Shown in pieces: positions 38,101 to 43,228 of a DNA stretch of 64,000 nt. The DNA is taken from NCBI GenBank assembly GCA_903813345.2, contig CAIIXF020000007.1, positions 10,049,730 to 10,113,729 of the forward strand, written 5' to 3'. This DNA comes from Owenia fusiformis. Taxonomy: Eukaryota > Annelida > Polychaeta > Sabellida > Oweniidae. A model generated the notes under the pieces. That model did not search any database and had not been told where the DNA came from. It saw only the letters and a program-made list of their open reading frames with translations. A program made the position numbers and the translations under genes. Numbering within the stretch: position 1 is the stretch's first letter; each line of letters begins with the position of its first letter.

Positions 38101-41100
38101 TACTAAATTGCAGATTTAATAAAATATGTATAACTTAGATATTTACTAAACATTAATATAACATTATATATAATATAAAACCTAGAATAGACAAATTGAA
38201 TTTAATATGACTAATATTTCATAACATTTTTTCGGGTGTTGGATTCATATTTTTTTAGTGTCTAACTTATTTTTTGTTTTCTCATAAAAGTTCTAAAAGG
38301 TTTTATATTTTATATTTATAGTTATAAAAGCTTCACCTCATTTCTTTCTCCATCTTTTTGTAACTAATAACTTGCACTGAATTTATATCGTGTTTACTTT
38401 CATTGTTTTGTTTTGTATTTTCACTGTTTTGTGTTGTGATTTCACTGTTTTATGTTGTAATTACACTGTTTTGTGTTGTATTAAGTGTTGCATGATGATA
38501 TCTGATAGAGTATTCACAGTGGTCAAAAGCTCCTTGAAATAAGTTTTAATCTTAGTTTTTTTATTGAAAAATATATTATTAGTCAAATACAGGTACACTC
38601 TACATGTACGATTAAGAACTTTCTAGATTTGAATTAAGATCATAAAAATTTAGGAGGTTTACATTAACAAAATCACCTTTGAACCTGAATTTAAAAACAG
38701 CATTTAATGACTTTTATTAAGTGTGGCACCTTTACACAATTTTGAATATTGTTGATATAAGGATTCAGCTTTCATTTATACTTCATGACAACAGAATTCC
38801 TTCTGAAAGTGTATCTAAAAATATTTTAGAGAGCCTTTGCTGCTGCATAACATTTTTGGCCCAGTATATTGCACTGCCTGTTATATTACTTCTTCATGCA
38901 CAACCAGTGCAAATGACACATCCAGCAATATGACAAACACAGGAATGAGGCTCCTCTATCGTGTCTATGTTGGTCATTACAAATCCAGTTTTGTCATAAG
39001 TCCATTCAATTCCATATAGCTCAGACTATCAGTATGTGTACTCAAATGAAACACATGGTGAAATAAAAAAGATCATGAATATGTATGTTGTGTTAAAGTA
39101 TCGAAATATGGATGTAGATGTTTGGCCATAGATGCTATGCGGAACCTCACTATCAAGTTTCTATTTGTAATGGTGTTATCAGAAATGTATGTTTTTATAT
39201 ATAACTTGTCATGTTGAGCTGCAGTATATAAAGTATCTATGGTCCACAAGATTTTGGGCACCCGGCATCGGGATTGTGACCTTGGGAAATTAGGAATTCT
39301 CGTAAACTCTCAAACTTGTCACGCTCATTTTCAAAGATATCCAACAGACGTTTCATTTCACGAATATTTGTACAGCAGCGCTTATATGATACATAACCCC
39401 TGCAGCAAACTTCTTGAACCTTGGGGCAAGGTCTAGGAGTGTAATGTGTATAGTAGACTGTCTGGTGGTAAGACACCTGATATTGTTCAGTGCTCGAACA
39501 TGATCTAAGCAGTAGACATATAAAAAGGCTTAATCTAGTCCTGACTTGTCTGTATGCTGTTCTGTATCGAGTCACCACCCTAGACCTTTGTGATGTTAGA
39601 GGTGGGACATTCACCTTGCAACAACACTGTGTGGCATGTAATTGAGGACGGAAGGTTGGAAGTGGCCTTAACCTTACTGACCAACCGGAACCAATCCTAC
39701 AAGAGAATTTTTATGCATTAATGAATTAGGAATATGAATGTTCAAATCATTCTCATTTACCATGTAATAATTAACATTGGACGATCTCAAACTTTTAATT
39801 GACCTATTTGAGTAAATAGCCCTCAGTTTCTTTTTTAAATGAGCCAACATATTCATAAAATAGGCCCAAATTTTACCTTCAGGAAGAAAGGATCTTAAGT
39901 ATTTCAGAGCTCCTCGCCTTGGCAATTTACAAATAAAGATCCCACAAATATCTTAATTATTGTTGAGTCTTTAGAACTCCCTGTGTGGTCTAGTCCAAGA
40001 TTCAAAAGTAATTGACTTTTTTTACCTTCACTACTGATTGTTGATGAACTCCAGGAATTCTAGAAATCAATTCTCTCAAAATGACCTTTTAACTCTATCC
40101 TTAACATGAGAATTACATATTTTAACAAAGTTCAGTAATGAGTGCTGACCCCTTACAACTATAAAGAAAGTACATTATTTTGTATTGAATGTTCAACATG
40201 AATCAATGTCACTATTACCTTCTATGGACTCCAGCTTTGCCCAGGGTCCGACTGCTTCCACTGTCTCCACTGTCAGATCCCCCCTTGCCAATATTGCTAA
40301 GTGCCACCTCCAATTTCTGTTTACTTTCAGCACTGATACTAGCATTGTTCATGATATTATTCAGTCGGTTCAGTACCTCTAACCCCTCTGGTTCCACCCC
40401 TGAGAAAACTACAGAGCGTTTATTCCTCCCACCTATGTCAATATATTCATCCACAAAGTCCTCTGGGATAAAATCCTCAATGTAACTTGCAGGGAAATCT
40501 GCTGCCGATCCATGTATAAAAACACTCTGGATGGCAATTGCAGCTGTAAAGTAAATTCCAAGTGACATTGTCTTCTCTGAACCTAAACTAACCATGGTGA
40601 TATCCTATCTAAGTTGTTTATATATAGTTCTCTGGATAAACATATATCACTCTACAGTACTTTAAGCTAAGAACAACAGGATTCTAAGAATTCAACTTCC
40701 TATTTCTTGTTTTAAGTTACTGTACCAGTAATTTGAAGGTGTATTCATCATAGACAAGACCATTGGTTGTTTTTTGCCATAATCAATCATCTTCTCAGAA
40801 ATTCTGTTTGGAAGGGGATGTTCTGGCCTTTTCGAGGAAATTCATTTGTGAACTGTGAACAATTTACACTGAAGCTATCATAAAAAGTCACCATCAAGCC
40901 ATCAAAACCCAGACTTGTACCATTTTTCATACCTGTTAAAATACATTCTTTTTACCTTACATGAACTATGTTCTTTATCATTTAATTTTTGCACATGTTT
41001 TTAAAAGATCTTCAAGTTGTGCCTTTCTAAATTCTCTTCAGAATAGCAATACCTATTTCTTAAGGGTACTTCAGAGTTGATATTGTTTTGGGATTCTGAC

Positions 41101-43228
41101 TTTGGGAAAACCATGGAACTGAGCAATAAATTTACTAAGGGTGTACAGGCTAGTGGTGTCAATTAACCGCTTGAGCATTAACCGGTTAACCGGGGGTTTT
41201 TACCGGTTAAAGTCGGTTAACCGGCGGGAAATTTGAACTTATAATTTCAAATGAAATCTTCATCTTCGATCTTGAAAGTTGAAAAAATTGGAAAAATGAT
41301 ATATCGGCGTTTATTTTTTACGTTCGTCAAGCTTTACGCTATTCTATGTAAGTAAGAGCGGGAAAGCAATGTGGCAGGGATTAAAGTTGCTGATTGGATG
41401 TTTGTAAGGAATTATCGGACCTATCACATGTATGAGTAGCTCACATGAAACTGACGCTTGAAAAACAAACAGATTAAAATGCAAAGTAAGCGCGGGAAAG
41501 CAATGTGGCAGGGATTAAAGTTGCTGATTGGATGTTTGTAAGGAGTTATGGGACTTATGACATGTATGAGTAGCTCACATGAAACTGACACCATAAAACC
41601 AAACGGATTAGAATGCAAAATAAGCGCGGGAAATAACAGAAGTATACACGGTCAACTAACCGCCCATAAAAACTCAGACCGGTCAAGGCATTATCGGCGG
41701 TTAACCGGTTAACCGGTTAATACTTGACACCTCTAGTACAGGCCTTTCCTTCCCAGAAAAATGATGGCTGAATGTATGTATTCCCTGGATTTTTGGAAGA
41801 AATTCATTAATGTTATTTGAACAATTTACAATAAAGCTTTAGCTGTGACCACTGTCTTACTTACTGTGTGTGTGAACATAACATGTTATATATTATATAA
41901 ATTATTAAAATGAACTTTGTACTAACATGGTCATAATTGTTACGAGTTATTAACAACCACTTATAATAGACAGGCTACCATTGATAAATATATACCTATT
42001 AAAAAGTAATTTTGATTTTTTAGGATTCCAATATTCTAGTCAACCTTTTTTGAGAATGAATAAGGAATAAACAGAGAAGGGGAAAATACAGTCCCACAAT
42101 AATGTTGAATACAATATGTAGGCCACATCACAAATCAGTCCAACCAGCAAGCCAAGTATATGGATGGATGAACAGATCTTTGGAACCATTTCCTTTGTAT
42201 TCTAGACCAGATTTTTGGAGAAAATAGCTGGATTCAGAGTTTCTCTTCAGCTCTTTTTCTAATCAAAAGTGAATCTAGTCTTAGTTTCTACTCCACTGAT
42301 TTATATTTTAGGAAAAACTGTCAAAATACAAATCTAGCTTGGGATACTTGCCAAGTGAAAAGACAAGGCAGGAAACATCTTTATCTCATATTAGTCCACC
42401 TTAATCAATGTAATCATTCAGAATCCAAAATTGGCATTCAATCAATGGAAATATGACAACATCTATTATGTGTTACAGGAGACCTCATCAAAACGCAGTA
42501 AAGACGACACTAGCTGGCAATCCCAGATGGAAGCTGAAGGAGGTGTATCAGACTGGACCAAGGAACAGGTCTGCCAATGGCTCAGTGCTATAGATATGGA
42601 CAAATACGTCCCAGATTTCCTAGCTACTGACATCAATGGGGTGCAGTTGTTGCAGATAGATGGAACAAGGTTAAAGGTACTGTATATGTTTAGTACATTT
42701 CATATTTTGCACAGTTTATATATTACAGTGGTTTAAACATATTCTCCATTGCTTTATTGAAGACAAAATGTTGAAATGTAAGCATTAACTCAAATGTTGA
42801 GTATGTATGTTATTTTATCCACTTTAATGAATTTCAGTGTTTTAATGATTTTTAGAAAAACAAATTGAAGAGAAAATTGTATATTCATGATTACCATGAG
42901 TGCCCTTATAGGCATTTTTATTTTCCATGAGTTTTTCAGTGGTGACATCTTTTTTTCCATGCCCTATACTCGGCTAAAAGTCTGTTTTGAAAATAATAAA
43001 TACACAAATAATTTCCAAACTTAATGATGCATTTTCTCGTTTCAGGAGATTGGCGTATCCAACAGCAATGACAAAACATTTATCAAAAAGAAAATAACAG
43101 AACTTAAAAAACAAGTTGACAAAGATAGAAAATTGAAGGAAAAAGAACAGAAAGCCAGGGAGAAGTTGGAGAAAAAGGGCAAGGTAGAAACAAAGAAGAA
43201 GAAATTTCCATTTATAGGAAAATCATGA
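2018..43228 (+). CDS. Neurabin (PPP1R9 family), SAM-domain isoform, 5'-partial
   Basis: Exons with matching phase: 2018-2150, 2546-2666, 2938-3178, 4888-5007, 5778-6272, 7341-7394, 7804-7932, 9345-9466, 9684-9768, 10247-10361, 10575-10649, 15624-15820, 30171-30226, 32147-32581, 32838-33043, 34143-34271, 35930-36063, 36700-36801, 42479-42676, 43046-43228. They encode 1109 residues in the window. Order: the PP1-wrapping segment with the family signature [14 protein letters not shown], one PDZ domain (about residues 46-130), an acidic Ser/Glu/Pro linker, a coiled coil (about 355-500), a variable Ser/Pro region, and a C-terminal SAM domain with a basic tail. Neurabin targets protein phosphatase 1 to the actin cortex and synapse. 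The SAM domain indicates neurabin-1 rather than spinophilin architecture, although an invertebrate gene would predate that split. The start and RVxF motif are outside the window. The family call is firm; the exact isoform set needs RNA data. Confidence 0.93.
2546..2666 (+). CDS. Neurabin exon: PDZ domain, first half
   Basis: Encodes [18 protein letters not shown] and [18 protein letters not shown]. The GLGLSI loop is the PDZ carboxylate-binding loop. The acceptor is TATTTAG and the donor gtatgt (phase 1 to 2). The wording matches neurabin PDZ domains closely, including the long insert after SIIGMG. Confidence 0.96.
2938..3178 (+). CDS. Neurabin exon: PDZ domain, second half, and start of linker
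   Basis: Phase 2 to 0. Encodes [18 protein letters not shown], then [18 protein letters not shown], completing the PDZ fold, followed by [18 protein letters not shown] and a Gln-rich helix. The post-[12 protein letters not shown] segment is conserved in vertebrate neurabins. Confidence 0.95.
3440..4766 (+). mobile_element. Helitron-like element with microsatellite and tandem core, copy 1
   Basis: The left end is A|TCCCATCGAAC and the right end is ...GTTGTTCTGG|TT, i.e. the 5' TC, 3' CTRR and A|T insertion rule of Helitrons. An imperfect hairpin (GCTACGC, loop TTTG, GCGTTGC) lies 11 nt before the CTGG end. The 11-bp sequence TCCCATCGAAC recurs inverted (GTTCGATGGGA) near the 3' end. A (CCGT)n/(ACGT)n microsatellite spans about 3477-3550. 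About five tandem repeats of 129-147 bp follow (start of the GAGCG core at 3871, 4000, 4147, 4294, 4436), each with a small AAAATGGCGGCCATTTT-type palindrome. No protein-coding capacity, so non-autonomous. It sits in a neurabin intron. Confidence 0.72.
4888..5007 (+). CDS. Neurabin exon: charged helix after PDZ
   Basis: 120 nt, phase 0 to 0, acceptor TTTTTAG, donor gtcagt. Encodes a Glu/Lys/Arg-rich helical segment starting [18 protein letters not shown] and ending GGPSTEE. No domain. A symmetric exon, so it could be skipped without a frame change. Confidence 0.85.
5778..6272 (+). CDS. Neurabin exon: acidic linker running into the coiled coil
   Basis: 495 nt, phase 0 to 0. Low-complexity Glu/Ser/Thr/Val-rich sequence, then [19 protein letters not shown] and [11 protein letters not shown]. 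The last part aligns by eye with vertebrate neurabin FELPENEDMFSPSELD...KFKEL, which fixes the donor at GAG|gtaggg rather than the earlier CAG|gtttta at 6249. Confidence 0.88.
7341..7394 (+). CDS. Neurabin exon: coiled coil start
   Basis: 54 nt, phase 0 to 0. Encodes [18 protein letters not shown], the counterpart of vertebrate neurabin KHAVTEAEIQKLKTK. Acceptor GTATACAG, donor gtaagt. Confidence 0.9.
7804..7932 (+). CDS. Neurabin exon: coiled coil
   Basis: 129 nt, phase 0 to 0. Encodes [18 protein letters not shown] and then heptad-patterned [19 protein letters not shown]. Acceptor CCTATTAG, donor gtttgt. Confidence 0.88.
8486..8491 (+). CDS. Candidate 6-nt microexon of neurabin (AATAGT, Asn-Ser)
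   Basis: AATAGT is preceded by a T-rich tract ending CCCTGCAG and followed by gtgagt, both near-consensus splice sites. The flanking exons (7804-7932 and 9345-9466) meet at phase 0, so two codons can be inserted without disturbing the frame. A TGC next to the acceptor resembles the signal known for neuronal microexons. This is inference: such a short match can arise by chance. Confidence 0.3.
9345..9466 (+). CDS. Neurabin exon: coiled coil
   Basis: Phase 0 to 2. Encodes [18 protein letters not shown], then [18 protein letters not shown]. It matches vertebrate neurabin ...ALEKKYNKAKKLIKDFQQKE in the same position, which confirms that the weak-looking acceptor GGATTTAG is right. Confidence 0.92.
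9684..9768 (+). CDS. Neurabin exon: coiled coil
   Basis: Phase 2 to 0, acceptor TCTGTTGCAG, donor gtgggt. Encodes [19 protein letters not shown] and VVDSLKDR. Hydrophobic heptad pattern continues from the previous exon. Confidence 0.88.
10247..10361 (+). CDS. Neurabin exon: end of coiled coil, Pro-rich linker
   Basis: Phase 0 to 1, acceptor GTGATTGCAG, donor gtaagt. Encodes [18 protein letters not shown], then a proline-containing stretch ending LPHIKPIAP that breaks the helix. Confidence 0.9.
10451..10574 (+). repeat. Tandemly repeated splice-acceptor segment (decoys)
   Basis: The sequence TTTCAGTTGCCTTG that forms the acceptor and start of the next exon (10570 onward) occurs twice more upstream at about 60-bp spacing: intact at about 10451, and with CAG changed to CAA at about 10510. 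Splicing to the first copy would enter an early stop (TTG ATA ATG TGA), so these are decoy or poison acceptors, or simply leftovers of a local duplication. Confidence 0.6.
10575..10649 (+). CDS. Neurabin exon: acidic [15 protein letters not shown] segment
   Basis: 75 nt, phase 1 to 1, donor gtgagc. Encodes [20 protein letters not shown] and DVSTP. Clustered Ser-Asp-Glu suggests a CK2-type phosphorylation region (inference). Symmetric exon. Confidence 0.88.
11556..15157. mobile_element. TTAA-flanked (piggyBac-type) non-autonomous element, 3.6 kb
   Basis: Terminal inverted repeats of 21 bp with one mismatch (GGTGGGACCCGGTCCGTCAGC on the left as 11556-11576, matched by the complement of 15137-15157) are flanked on both sides by TTAA (11552-11555 and 15158-15161). 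The host sequence, a Helitron-like repeat, is known uninterrupted from copy 1, so the ends are certain. No open frame resembling a transposase was found. The interior holds diverged direct repeats: about 13611-13850 resembles 14785-14975, and a repeat family with promoter-like motifs lies at 12590-13372. piggyBac membership is inferred from the TTAA target alone. Confidence 0.78.
12590..13372 (+). repeat. Three diverged ~260-bp units with histone-promoter-like motifs
   Basis: Units starting near 12590, 12831 and 13086 share a core like AGTGGATTC...ACTGCA. The first two carry CCAAT-type ACAATCAGA or CCAATCAGA boxes, the third an octamer-like ATGCAAAG and a TATATAAA box (about 13281-13288). The third is followed about 50 bp on by ATG TCT GGC TAT GGT AAA GGT GCC TAA (MSGYGKGA, stop), close to the MSGRGKGG start shared by histones H4 and H2A. 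The second is followed by ATGGCACCA then a stop. Reading these as captured, broken histone promoter and 5' ends is inference. Confidence 0.35.
15624..15820 (+). CDS. Neurabin exon: last shared exon before the 3' choice
   Basis: Phase 1 to 0, acceptor CACAATTTTAG, donor gtgagt. Encodes [19 protein letters not shown] and ends [11 protein letters not shown]. Both candidate downstream exons (18444 and 30171) begin in phase 0, so this donor is the branch point for the two C-termini. Confidence 0.85.
15821..18443. other. Neurabin intron before the giant exon
   Basis: No coding exon seen. It holds a 177-bp MITE (16262-16438) and a three-copy minisatellite of TTTTCTTATTCAGCAACAG (about 16760-16816). 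The rest is plain AT-rich intron. Confidence 0.6.
16262..16438. mobile_element. 177-bp MITE with CAGTAAAAC termini and TA target duplication
   Basis: Left end TA|CAGTAAAACATGTCTTG, right end CATGCTCATGTTTTACTG|TA. It carries the internal GAACA / GTGTTCACATG motifs seen in other copies of this family. No coding capacity. Confidence 0.68.
18444..23015 (+). CDS. Giant alternative terminal exon of neurabin: [10 protein letters not shown] motif array
   Basis: One uninterrupted frame of 1523 residues, acceptor TCTTACAG at 18436-18443, in phase with the exon ending at 15820, TGA at 23013-23015. It opens with a basic cluster [13 protein letters not shown] that looks like a nuclear localisation signal. 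It is extremely Lys/Glu/Asp/Ser-rich and presumably disordered. A motif [KR][LF]Gx[LI]xx[KR]F[EDQ] recurs about 22 times: dispersed forms such as [44 protein letters not shown] and [11 protein letters not shown], and eleven tandem units of 32-33 residues (about 20600-21600) of the type [12 protein letters not shown]...[13 protein letters not shown]. Pro-Trp motifs recur ([19 protein letters not shown]). The last 150 residues are Gly/Ser/Thr-rich with GIKLKIG and GITIKFGG. It replaces the SAM end. No known domain recognised; function unknown. It could also be a cassette with an internal donor I did not see. Confidence 0.85.
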   Translation, partial: PQKKRKKIEAPKKSVSKPLGKIHDPVPKPGFKDKAAKKGLSIKVDDESSKTTSGRPLTKLEELKREIGLENPPSTPPSAKETKDTMSAIRAAFKEIEELEKGDRSKGKRTSNVLDKFGGEPEVKKEKKKLNFEDLCKQFPLDQSRRSVSPEPKFISDERKAWMKNKTPIKDKNLDKSISCENIKDVVTKMDNKKPNEPAGKKPAWIEDKTQTKALSSENIKEAVNKTDNVKPDTSPERKADTPPRKQKAYGRTSSLIDTSTAKKGFGRSTSLIENSENDLYDPESPSRKKRNSLFDSVFGRFQKDKSVEKDSIKTPLKDRQSLKDESQELIDKKSQKEQPKADELTENKVSKVAEPKSPKSPTSAKLGWLTDRFKPKNEVAPAPLVDKYKDPKSEKDVSKSPEMVKKNMDWTGKNNKKTEEPIEVSDVSKKNIEGPPTKKLGNITDKFDKQSTDNEQNIKKSDTDKRMDLKEVTGTKDVSKPPPKKLSGLMDRFQSDEKKIKDSVKDKKRSWGSKSEQSEKKQPEAPMTSIDKTKQVKVDDKKQPDKDGIIEVVDKRPAWMRNLDRREPKQLPYASPAPKRKAESMTAMKSKEDEVMKEKDKQLGESIENLSKELEDIKKEKPKLGGLMNRFEIDTSKSKSEKLNKKAEPNKKFGGIAEKFNKSQPKDDLRVSAESLDKIKDKVIPKKEDDAKKLGEISSKFDKSVGKNESKEELKPKKFGGLASRFESPATDKTDNVKTSKKKDDFIQKKFGGLASKFETPAPEKIDNIKAESDKKDDLKQKKFGGLASKFETPTPAKTDNVKTSEKKDEPKQNKFGGLASKFETPTPAKTDNVKTSEKKDEPKQKKFGGLASKFETPAPEKTDTVKTSEKKDDPNQKKFGGLASKFEISATEKTDNVKTTAEKKDEPKQKKFGGLASKFETPVPKKADNMKTTIEKKDEPKQKKFGGLAGKFETPVLEKADNAKTSEKKDEPKQKKFGGLASKFETQAPEKTDNVKTSEKKDEPKQKKFGGLASKFETPVPEKTDNVKTSEKKDEPKQKKFGGLASRFETKTTEKVDVKDSKRFGGLADKFEAKKKTDPKTEIKQKTKEPSDSVKTFSEKSSKKDLDVSSIDSKLNVTDTKSKDSKSMAVDKNDKSTKPVETLKEVSEIKHDNIKTTLLKKDEEKKSVNPSADNVNKDTKKLGSLMGRFEKQTEPAKLKPWQKSSIKRDINTKLNVEKVSDQQKVEQPSSPTKKLKSAEVDFGKVEDNQKDSKKSTLGLLTGKFDKAKSETVEIKIDKPDLSKDEKAEIETIDATKVWNLKPLDVQKAKDNRNDLKPISPKASGSPRSPGGGSISSIMDRFQQKSDVKVQLKGAKPKAVHATQETVEIPLVKALSKDSPVIQTSTAIGGTSKPPSTPTTNVHTQSMATGGMSNTEATASGGPVNVELHMQGKKGGSAKIVDTAKGPVGIKLKIGSGGVSVMESNREIKFSSSGSVVLSSSGATVLTSGGTPLQPGSPGITIKFGGKTPPVVKSNAPWKYRL
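20590..21645 (+). repeat. Coding minisatellite: about 11 tandem 96-99-bp units
   Basis: Inside the giant exon, units begin at AAATTTGGAGG(A/T)TTxGC and encode 32-33 residues each. Neighbouring units differ by few substitutions, the outer ones by more, which suggests recent expansion from the centre. Unit lengths are always a multiple of three, so copy number can change without breaking the frame. Confidence 0.88.
23016..24429 (+). other. Likely 3' UTR of the long neurabin isoform, with a MITE
   Basis: Follows the TGA of the giant exon. The first AATAAA noticed is at 24295-24300. A TA-flanked MITE occupies 23244-24103. If the poly(A) assignment is right, the MITE is transcribed as part of the 3' UTR. 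Confidence 0.4.
23244..24103. mobile_element. 860-bp MITE with CAGTAAAACCTGT termini, TA target duplication
   Basis: Left end TA|CAGTAAAACCTGTCCG, right end CGCAGGTTTTACTG|TA. Inside are direct repeats of a segment like CTCTCTGTAGGGAAAACC and GAACAAGGAA (about 23270, 23350 and 24030). Termini match the small MITEs at 16262 and 46235, so this may be a longer relative of the same family. No transposase frame. Confidence 0.65.
24430..24780. repeat. Small inverted and direct repeat unit, MITE-like
   Basis: Left GACAAGTCTCAG and right CTGAGACTAGTC form 12-bp inverted ends with one mismatch. Internally a segment of about 180 bp is repeated in diverged form (24455-24600 and 24635-24765), sharing ATGAAAAATA, AGAAATATCAC and TTCAAAAGA. 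No clear target duplication was seen, so the element call is weak. Confidence 0.35.
25036..26399 (+). repeat. 42-bp tandem array, left foldback arm
   Basis: Alternating half-units end in CCCCCCACGTT and CCCTGTT, each following ATAAAACTAAGA. Sporadic losses of a half-unit (for example around 25685 and 25870) and single-base variants (GTAATAAAA for GTTATAAAA) are shared in part with the right arm. Confidence 0.95.
26477..27640. repeat. Central part of the foldback element
   Basis: It contains about four 75-bp tandem units with TAGTCTTGCTTCTGGTCCTT (26490-26760), the inner inverted arms sharing GAATTCCTAATAGAATTAAG and its complement, a TGTGATGTCATCA-rich centre, and about four 30-bp units of CAGCATAAAATGGGACATCA type (27422-27552). 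No coding capacity. Confidence 0.75.
27723..28838 (-). repeat. 42-bp tandem array, right foldback arm
   Basis: The same unit as the left array in reverse orientation (GGGGGGTCTTAGTTTTATAAC and GGGTCTTAGTTTTATAACG). It is about 250 bp shorter than the left arm, so the arms have changed copy number independently. Confidence 0.95.
28887..30170. other. Neurabin intron 3' of the foldback element
   Basis: Plain AT-rich intron ending in the acceptor CATTCTCCAG. The only structure noticed is a tRNA-like fragment at 29101-29155 on the - strand. Confidence 0.5.
29101..29155 (-). mobile_element. Possible tRNA-derived SINE remnant
   Basis: On the - strand, ACTAGACCAGCAATCCA followed by ACCCAGGTTCAATTC resembles the anticodon arm and B box of a tRNA. 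No A box or complete acceptor stem was found, so at most it is a remnant. Confidence 0.25.
30171..30226 (+). CDS. Neurabin exon: first exon of the SAM-isoform branch
   Basis: 56 nt, phase 0 to 2, acceptor CATTCTCCAG, donor gtatgt. Encodes [18 protein letters not shown]. No domain. The phase matches both the exon ending at 15820 and the one at 32147. Confidence 0.75.
30500..30945 (+). repeat. ~30-bp minisatellite with TATTTCAG cores
   Basis: About fifteen diverged units of the type GAGTATTTCAGTGCTATTTG plus GTGCATATT. Each carries a TTTCAG that looks like a splice acceptor. Located in the intron after exon 30171-30226. Confidence 0.75.
31361..31821. mobile_element. 461-bp mariner-type MITE, palindromic
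   Basis: Ends TA|CAGGGTGGTCAAATAAAAG and TTTTTACCACCCTG|TA, with TA duplications. Inner sequence is also inverted: TAATGTTACAGCACTTT pairs with AAAGTGCTGTAACATTG, so the element folds back over most of its length. CAGGGTG ends with a TA target fit the Tc1/mariner superfamily. No transposase. Confidence 0.68.
32147..32581 (+). CDS. Neurabin exon: Pro/Ser/Thr/Val-rich disordered region
   Basis: 435 nt, phase 2 to 2, acceptor TGCTTACAG, donor gtaatc. Encodes [20 protein letters not shown] near the start and [13 protein letters not shown] near the end. The PPPP stretch may bind EVH1 or SH3 domains (inference). No fold recognised. Confidence 0.82.
32838..33043 (+). CDS. Neurabin exon: Ser-rich region
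   Basis: 206 nt, phase 2 to 1, acceptor ATTTACAG, donor gtatgt. Encodes [20 protein letters not shown], then [19 protein letters not shown]. Likely phosphorylated linker (inference). Confidence 0.82.
34143..34271 (+). CDS. Neurabin exon: basic linker
   Basis: 129 nt, phase 1 to 1, acceptor CTCTCTCTCTAG, donor gtatgt. Encodes [19 protein letters not shown] and [18 protein letters not shown]. Symmetric, so possibly optional. Confidence 0.78.
34272..35929. other. Neurabin intron, AT-rich
   Basis: Very AT-rich with homopolymer T and A runs. No gene, repeat family or transposon end was recognised, apart from GTGTTCAC motifs near 35850-35895 that may be a decayed CAGTAAAAC-type MITE. Confidence 0.5.
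35930..36063 (+). CDS. Neurabin exon: acidic linker
   Basis: 134 nt, phase 1 to 0, acceptor CTGTTTTAG, donor gtgagt. Encodes [20 protein letters not shown] and ends GQETDSISS. Confidence 0.82.
36700..36801 (+). CDS. Neurabin exon: Gly/Ser/Lys-rich linker
   Basis: 102 nt, phase 0 to 0. Encodes [19 protein letters not shown] then [14 protein letters not shown]. The acceptor was placed at AATTACAG (36692-36699) because it keeps phase 0; an upstream CATGTAG does not. Confidence 0.75.
38401..38482 (+). repeat. ~25-bp minisatellite (TTTCACTGTTTTGTGTTGTG type)
   Basis: Four imperfect units within the neurabin intron 36802-42478. No function inferred. Confidence 0.6.
39237..40595 (-). CDS. Secreted cysteine-rich protein, EMI-like signature, nested in a neurabin intron
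   Basis: Two exons on the - strand: 40219-40595 and 39237-39696. They join at AG|gtaata and TTGTAG|G, and the phase matches (2 to 2), giving 278 residues to a TAG stop. A hydrophobic segment [20 protein letters not shown] looks like a signal peptide. It begins at the second Met (40568), which is the likelier start because a TATATAAA box at about 40616-40626 would put transcription at about 40595. A dibasic site (RNKRSV) follows about 45 residues later. Exon 2 is Cys-rich (12 Cys) and contains [22 protein letters not shown] in part; the Y..Y....C....CCRGY pattern recalls the end of EMI domains in extracellular-matrix proteins. Full EMI assignment is not supported. Function unknown; extracellular location likely. 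Confidence 0.68.
40616..40626 (-). promoter_or_regulatory. TATA box of the nested secreted-protein gene
   Basis: On the - strand the sequence reads TATATATAAAC, about 30 bp before 40595. That spacing would place transcription start about 27 nt before the second in-frame ATG (40568), supporting that ATG as the start. Confidence 0.5.
41151..41735. mobile_element. hAT-type MITE, 585 bp, with perfect 8-bp target duplication
   Basis: Ends TAGTGGTGTCAA and, complemented from the right, TAGAGGTGTCAA; target duplication GTACAGGC at 41143-41150 and 41736-41743. Subterminal AACCGGTTAACCGG palindromes occur at both ends. The interior is a 134-bp tandem repeat, two full units (41352-41485 and 41486-41619) and a short third start at 41620, each beginning GTAAGCGCGGGAAA or close to it. 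An 8-bp duplication is the hallmark of hAT transposition. No transposase. Confidence 0.85.
42479..42676 (+). CDS. Neurabin exon: SAM domain, first part
   Basis: 198 nt, phase 0 to 0, acceptor TGTTACAG, donor gtactg. Encodes [20 protein letters not shown], then [20 protein letters not shown] and TRLK. W..EQV..WL...... Y...F....I.G..LL.LD is the SAM signature, matching the C-terminus of neurabin-1. Confidence 0.94.
43046..43228 (+). CDS. Neurabin last exon: SAM helix 5 and basic tail
   Basis: Acceptor GTTTCAG, stop TGA at 43226-43228. Encodes [20 protein letters not shown], completing the SAM domain, then a Lys-rich coiled tail ending [11 protein letters not shown]. Vertebrate neurabin-1 has a similar basic helical tail after its SAM domain. 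Confidence 0.94.
   Translation, partial: EIGVSNSNDKTFIKKKITELKKQVDKDRKLKEKEQKAREKLEKKGKVETKKKKFPFIGKS

Noticed and set aside
39674-39925. Separate - strand small gene at 39.7-39.9 kb
   Set aside because: It lies in the intron of the nested secreted-protein gene and overlaps its exon 2 in a different frame; no recognisable product.
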